From assembly GCA_028698395.1 (NCBI GenBank), contig JAQVDG010000134.1:1-6156 (forward strand): 6,156 nucleotides of DNA, in the 5' to 3' direction. The notes beneath the pieces were generated by a model, which searched no databases, was not told the DNA's origin, and saw only the letters and a program-made list of their open reading frames with translations. Position 1 is the stretch's first letter, and every line of letters starts with the position of its first letter. A program made the position numbers and the translations under genes. This stretch comes from Weeksellaceae bacterium (GTDB lineage Bacteria > Bacteroidota > Bacteroidia > Flavobacteriales > Weeksellaceae). Shown here one piece after another: positions 5,256 through 6,156 of this stretch.

Positions 5256-6156
5256 ATGAAAAAGTTAATTTACTTTTTAAATTTACTCTGCATTTTTTCG
5301 TATGCTCAGGAAACAAAACCGCAATATACACTTGATGTAAATTACTATTACGGAAGTTTTTTGCCGCACAGTGAAAAAATCCGGCATTTAATTAAGTCAC
5401 ATCCAGAAGGGGTTTTTATTTCGGCTCAACAAAAAACTTTCGGTGGAAATGAATGGGAATCCCGATTAAATTATCCGGATGTTGGGTTGACTTTTCATTA
5501 TCAAAACAATAAAAACGAGATTCTTGGTGATTTATATGGTTTGTTTGCTCATTATAATTTTTATTTTTTTCAACGGAATTTACAATTAAGAATCGGACAA
5601 GGAATTGCGTTAAACACACATCCGTATGACAAAGAAAAGAATTATCGCAACCTTGCATGGGGCTCTTATTTAATGCCTGCTACTTTTTTTATGCTGAATT
5701 TTCAAAAAGAAAATATTTGGGAAGGTTTGGGCGTTCGGGCAGGTGTCTTTTTGATTCATCATTCCAACGGAACCATTAAAACACCCAATACGAGCATTAA
5801 TACAGTTGGAGCTAGTTTAGGTATTCATCATGCTTTTGATTCAAAAACAGAAAGAGAATATTTACCTCAATCACTTTCTGATACGATTTTCACTGAACCA
5901 ATTCGATACAATTTAGCTTTTAAAACCGGTGTTCACGAAAGCCACATCATCGGAAGCGGACAATATCCATTTTATTTCATTTCTGCTTATGCTGATAAAA
6001 GAATCAGTCGTTCCAGTGCATTTCAGGCAGGATTTGATTTATTTCTGTCAATGATGACTAAAAACGAAATTCAGATGATGGCGGTTTCTTTTCCGGAAAA
6101 AGGGATTTCTGCCGATACCGATTATAAACGATTTGGATTTTTCCTTGGCTATGAGT
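5256..6156 (+). CDS. PagL-like acyloxyacyl hydrolase (3' end outside window)
   Basis: The frame from the ATG at 5256 stays open for 300 codons to the right edge, so the C-terminus is missing. It has a short signal peptide (MKKLIYFLNLLCIFSYAQ, cleavage near Ala17/Gln18), then a beta-rich chain with alternating aromatic and polar strands, as expected of an outer-membrane barrel. The decisive motif is F165-L-I-H168-H-S170-N171-G, followed by I-K-T-P-N178-T-S-I-N182. PagL lipid A 3-O-deacylases carry an HxSN motif whose His and Ser are catalytic, followed by a PN.GI segment; the match puts His168 and Ser170 in those roles. In Pseudomonas aeruginosa PagL, as I recall, the third member is a Glu 12 residues after the Ser; here that position is Asn182. 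The segment after the motif (190-300) is longer than in short proteobacterial PagL and is typical of larger Bacteroidetes homologues. Expected role: removal of acyl chains from lipid A in the outer membrane. Family call fairly sure; exact substrate not. Confidence 0.82.
   Translation, partial: MKKLIYFLNLLCIFSYAQETKPQYTLDVNYYYGSFLPHSEKIRHLIKSHPEGVFISAQQKTFGGNEWESRLNYPDVGLTFHYQNNKNEILGDLYGLFAHYNFYFFQRNLQLRIGQGIALNTHPYDKEKNYRNLAWGSYLMPATFFMLNFQKENIWEGLGVRAGVFLIHHSNGTIKTPNTSINTVGASLGIHHAFDSKTEREYLPQSLSDTIFTEPIRYNLAFKTGVHESHIIGSGQYPFYFISAYADKRISRSSAFQAGFDLFLSMMTKNEIQMMAVSFPEKGISADTDYKRFGFFLGYE

Noticed and set aside
5416..5658. 80-codon minus-strand open frame
   Set aside because: It lies opposite the PagL-like gene and has no recognisable protein features.

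Overview
This is an AT-rich window from a member of the Bacteroidetes, most likely a flavobacterium (family Flavobacteriaceae). Three things support this. A long secreted protease ends in a classic type A C-terminal sorting domain of the type IX secretion system (T9SS), which only Bacteroidetes use. Promoters match the Bacteroidetes pattern TTG-N19-23-TAnnTTTG. Ribosome-binding regions are A-rich, without Shine-Dalgarno sequences. I see no RNA genes, insertion sequences or CRISPR arrays. Every gene encodes a cell-envelope or exported protein.

Layout. (1) Bases 1-1199, plus strand: the C-terminal end of an outer-membrane/periplasmic OmpA-family protein with a LamG-like region before it, followed 15 bases later by an unrecognised lipoprotein; the two look co-transcribed. 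(2) Bases 1262-3589, plus strand: a good Bacteroidetes promoter, then a 755-residue T9SS-exported serine protease. It resembles Achromobacter protease I (lysyl endopeptidase, family S1), with catalytic triad H253/D302/S379, a probable lysine-recognition Asp413, and a possible self-cleavage site at Lys190. (3) Bases 3633-3669: a perfect 15-bp hairpin between convergent genes, probably a bidirectional terminator. (4) Bases 3699-5005, minus strand: three consecutive small secreted proteins of about 135-140 residues, all paralogues, apparently one operon that arose by tandem duplication. I do not know their function. (5) Bases 5006-5255: a divergent intergenic region with a strong plus-strand promoter, a weaker minus-strand promoter and a palindrome resembling the core of a Fur box. 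(6) Bases 5256 to the right edge, plus strand: a truncated gene for a PagL-like acyloxyacyl hydrolase (lipid A deacylase family), recognised by its HHSNG motif.

Working together: nothing shows a single pathway. The genes share an envelope theme: peptidoglycan anchoring, lipoprotein, secreted protease, small secreted proteins and lipid A remodelling. The most unusual element is the tandem array of small secreted paralogues.
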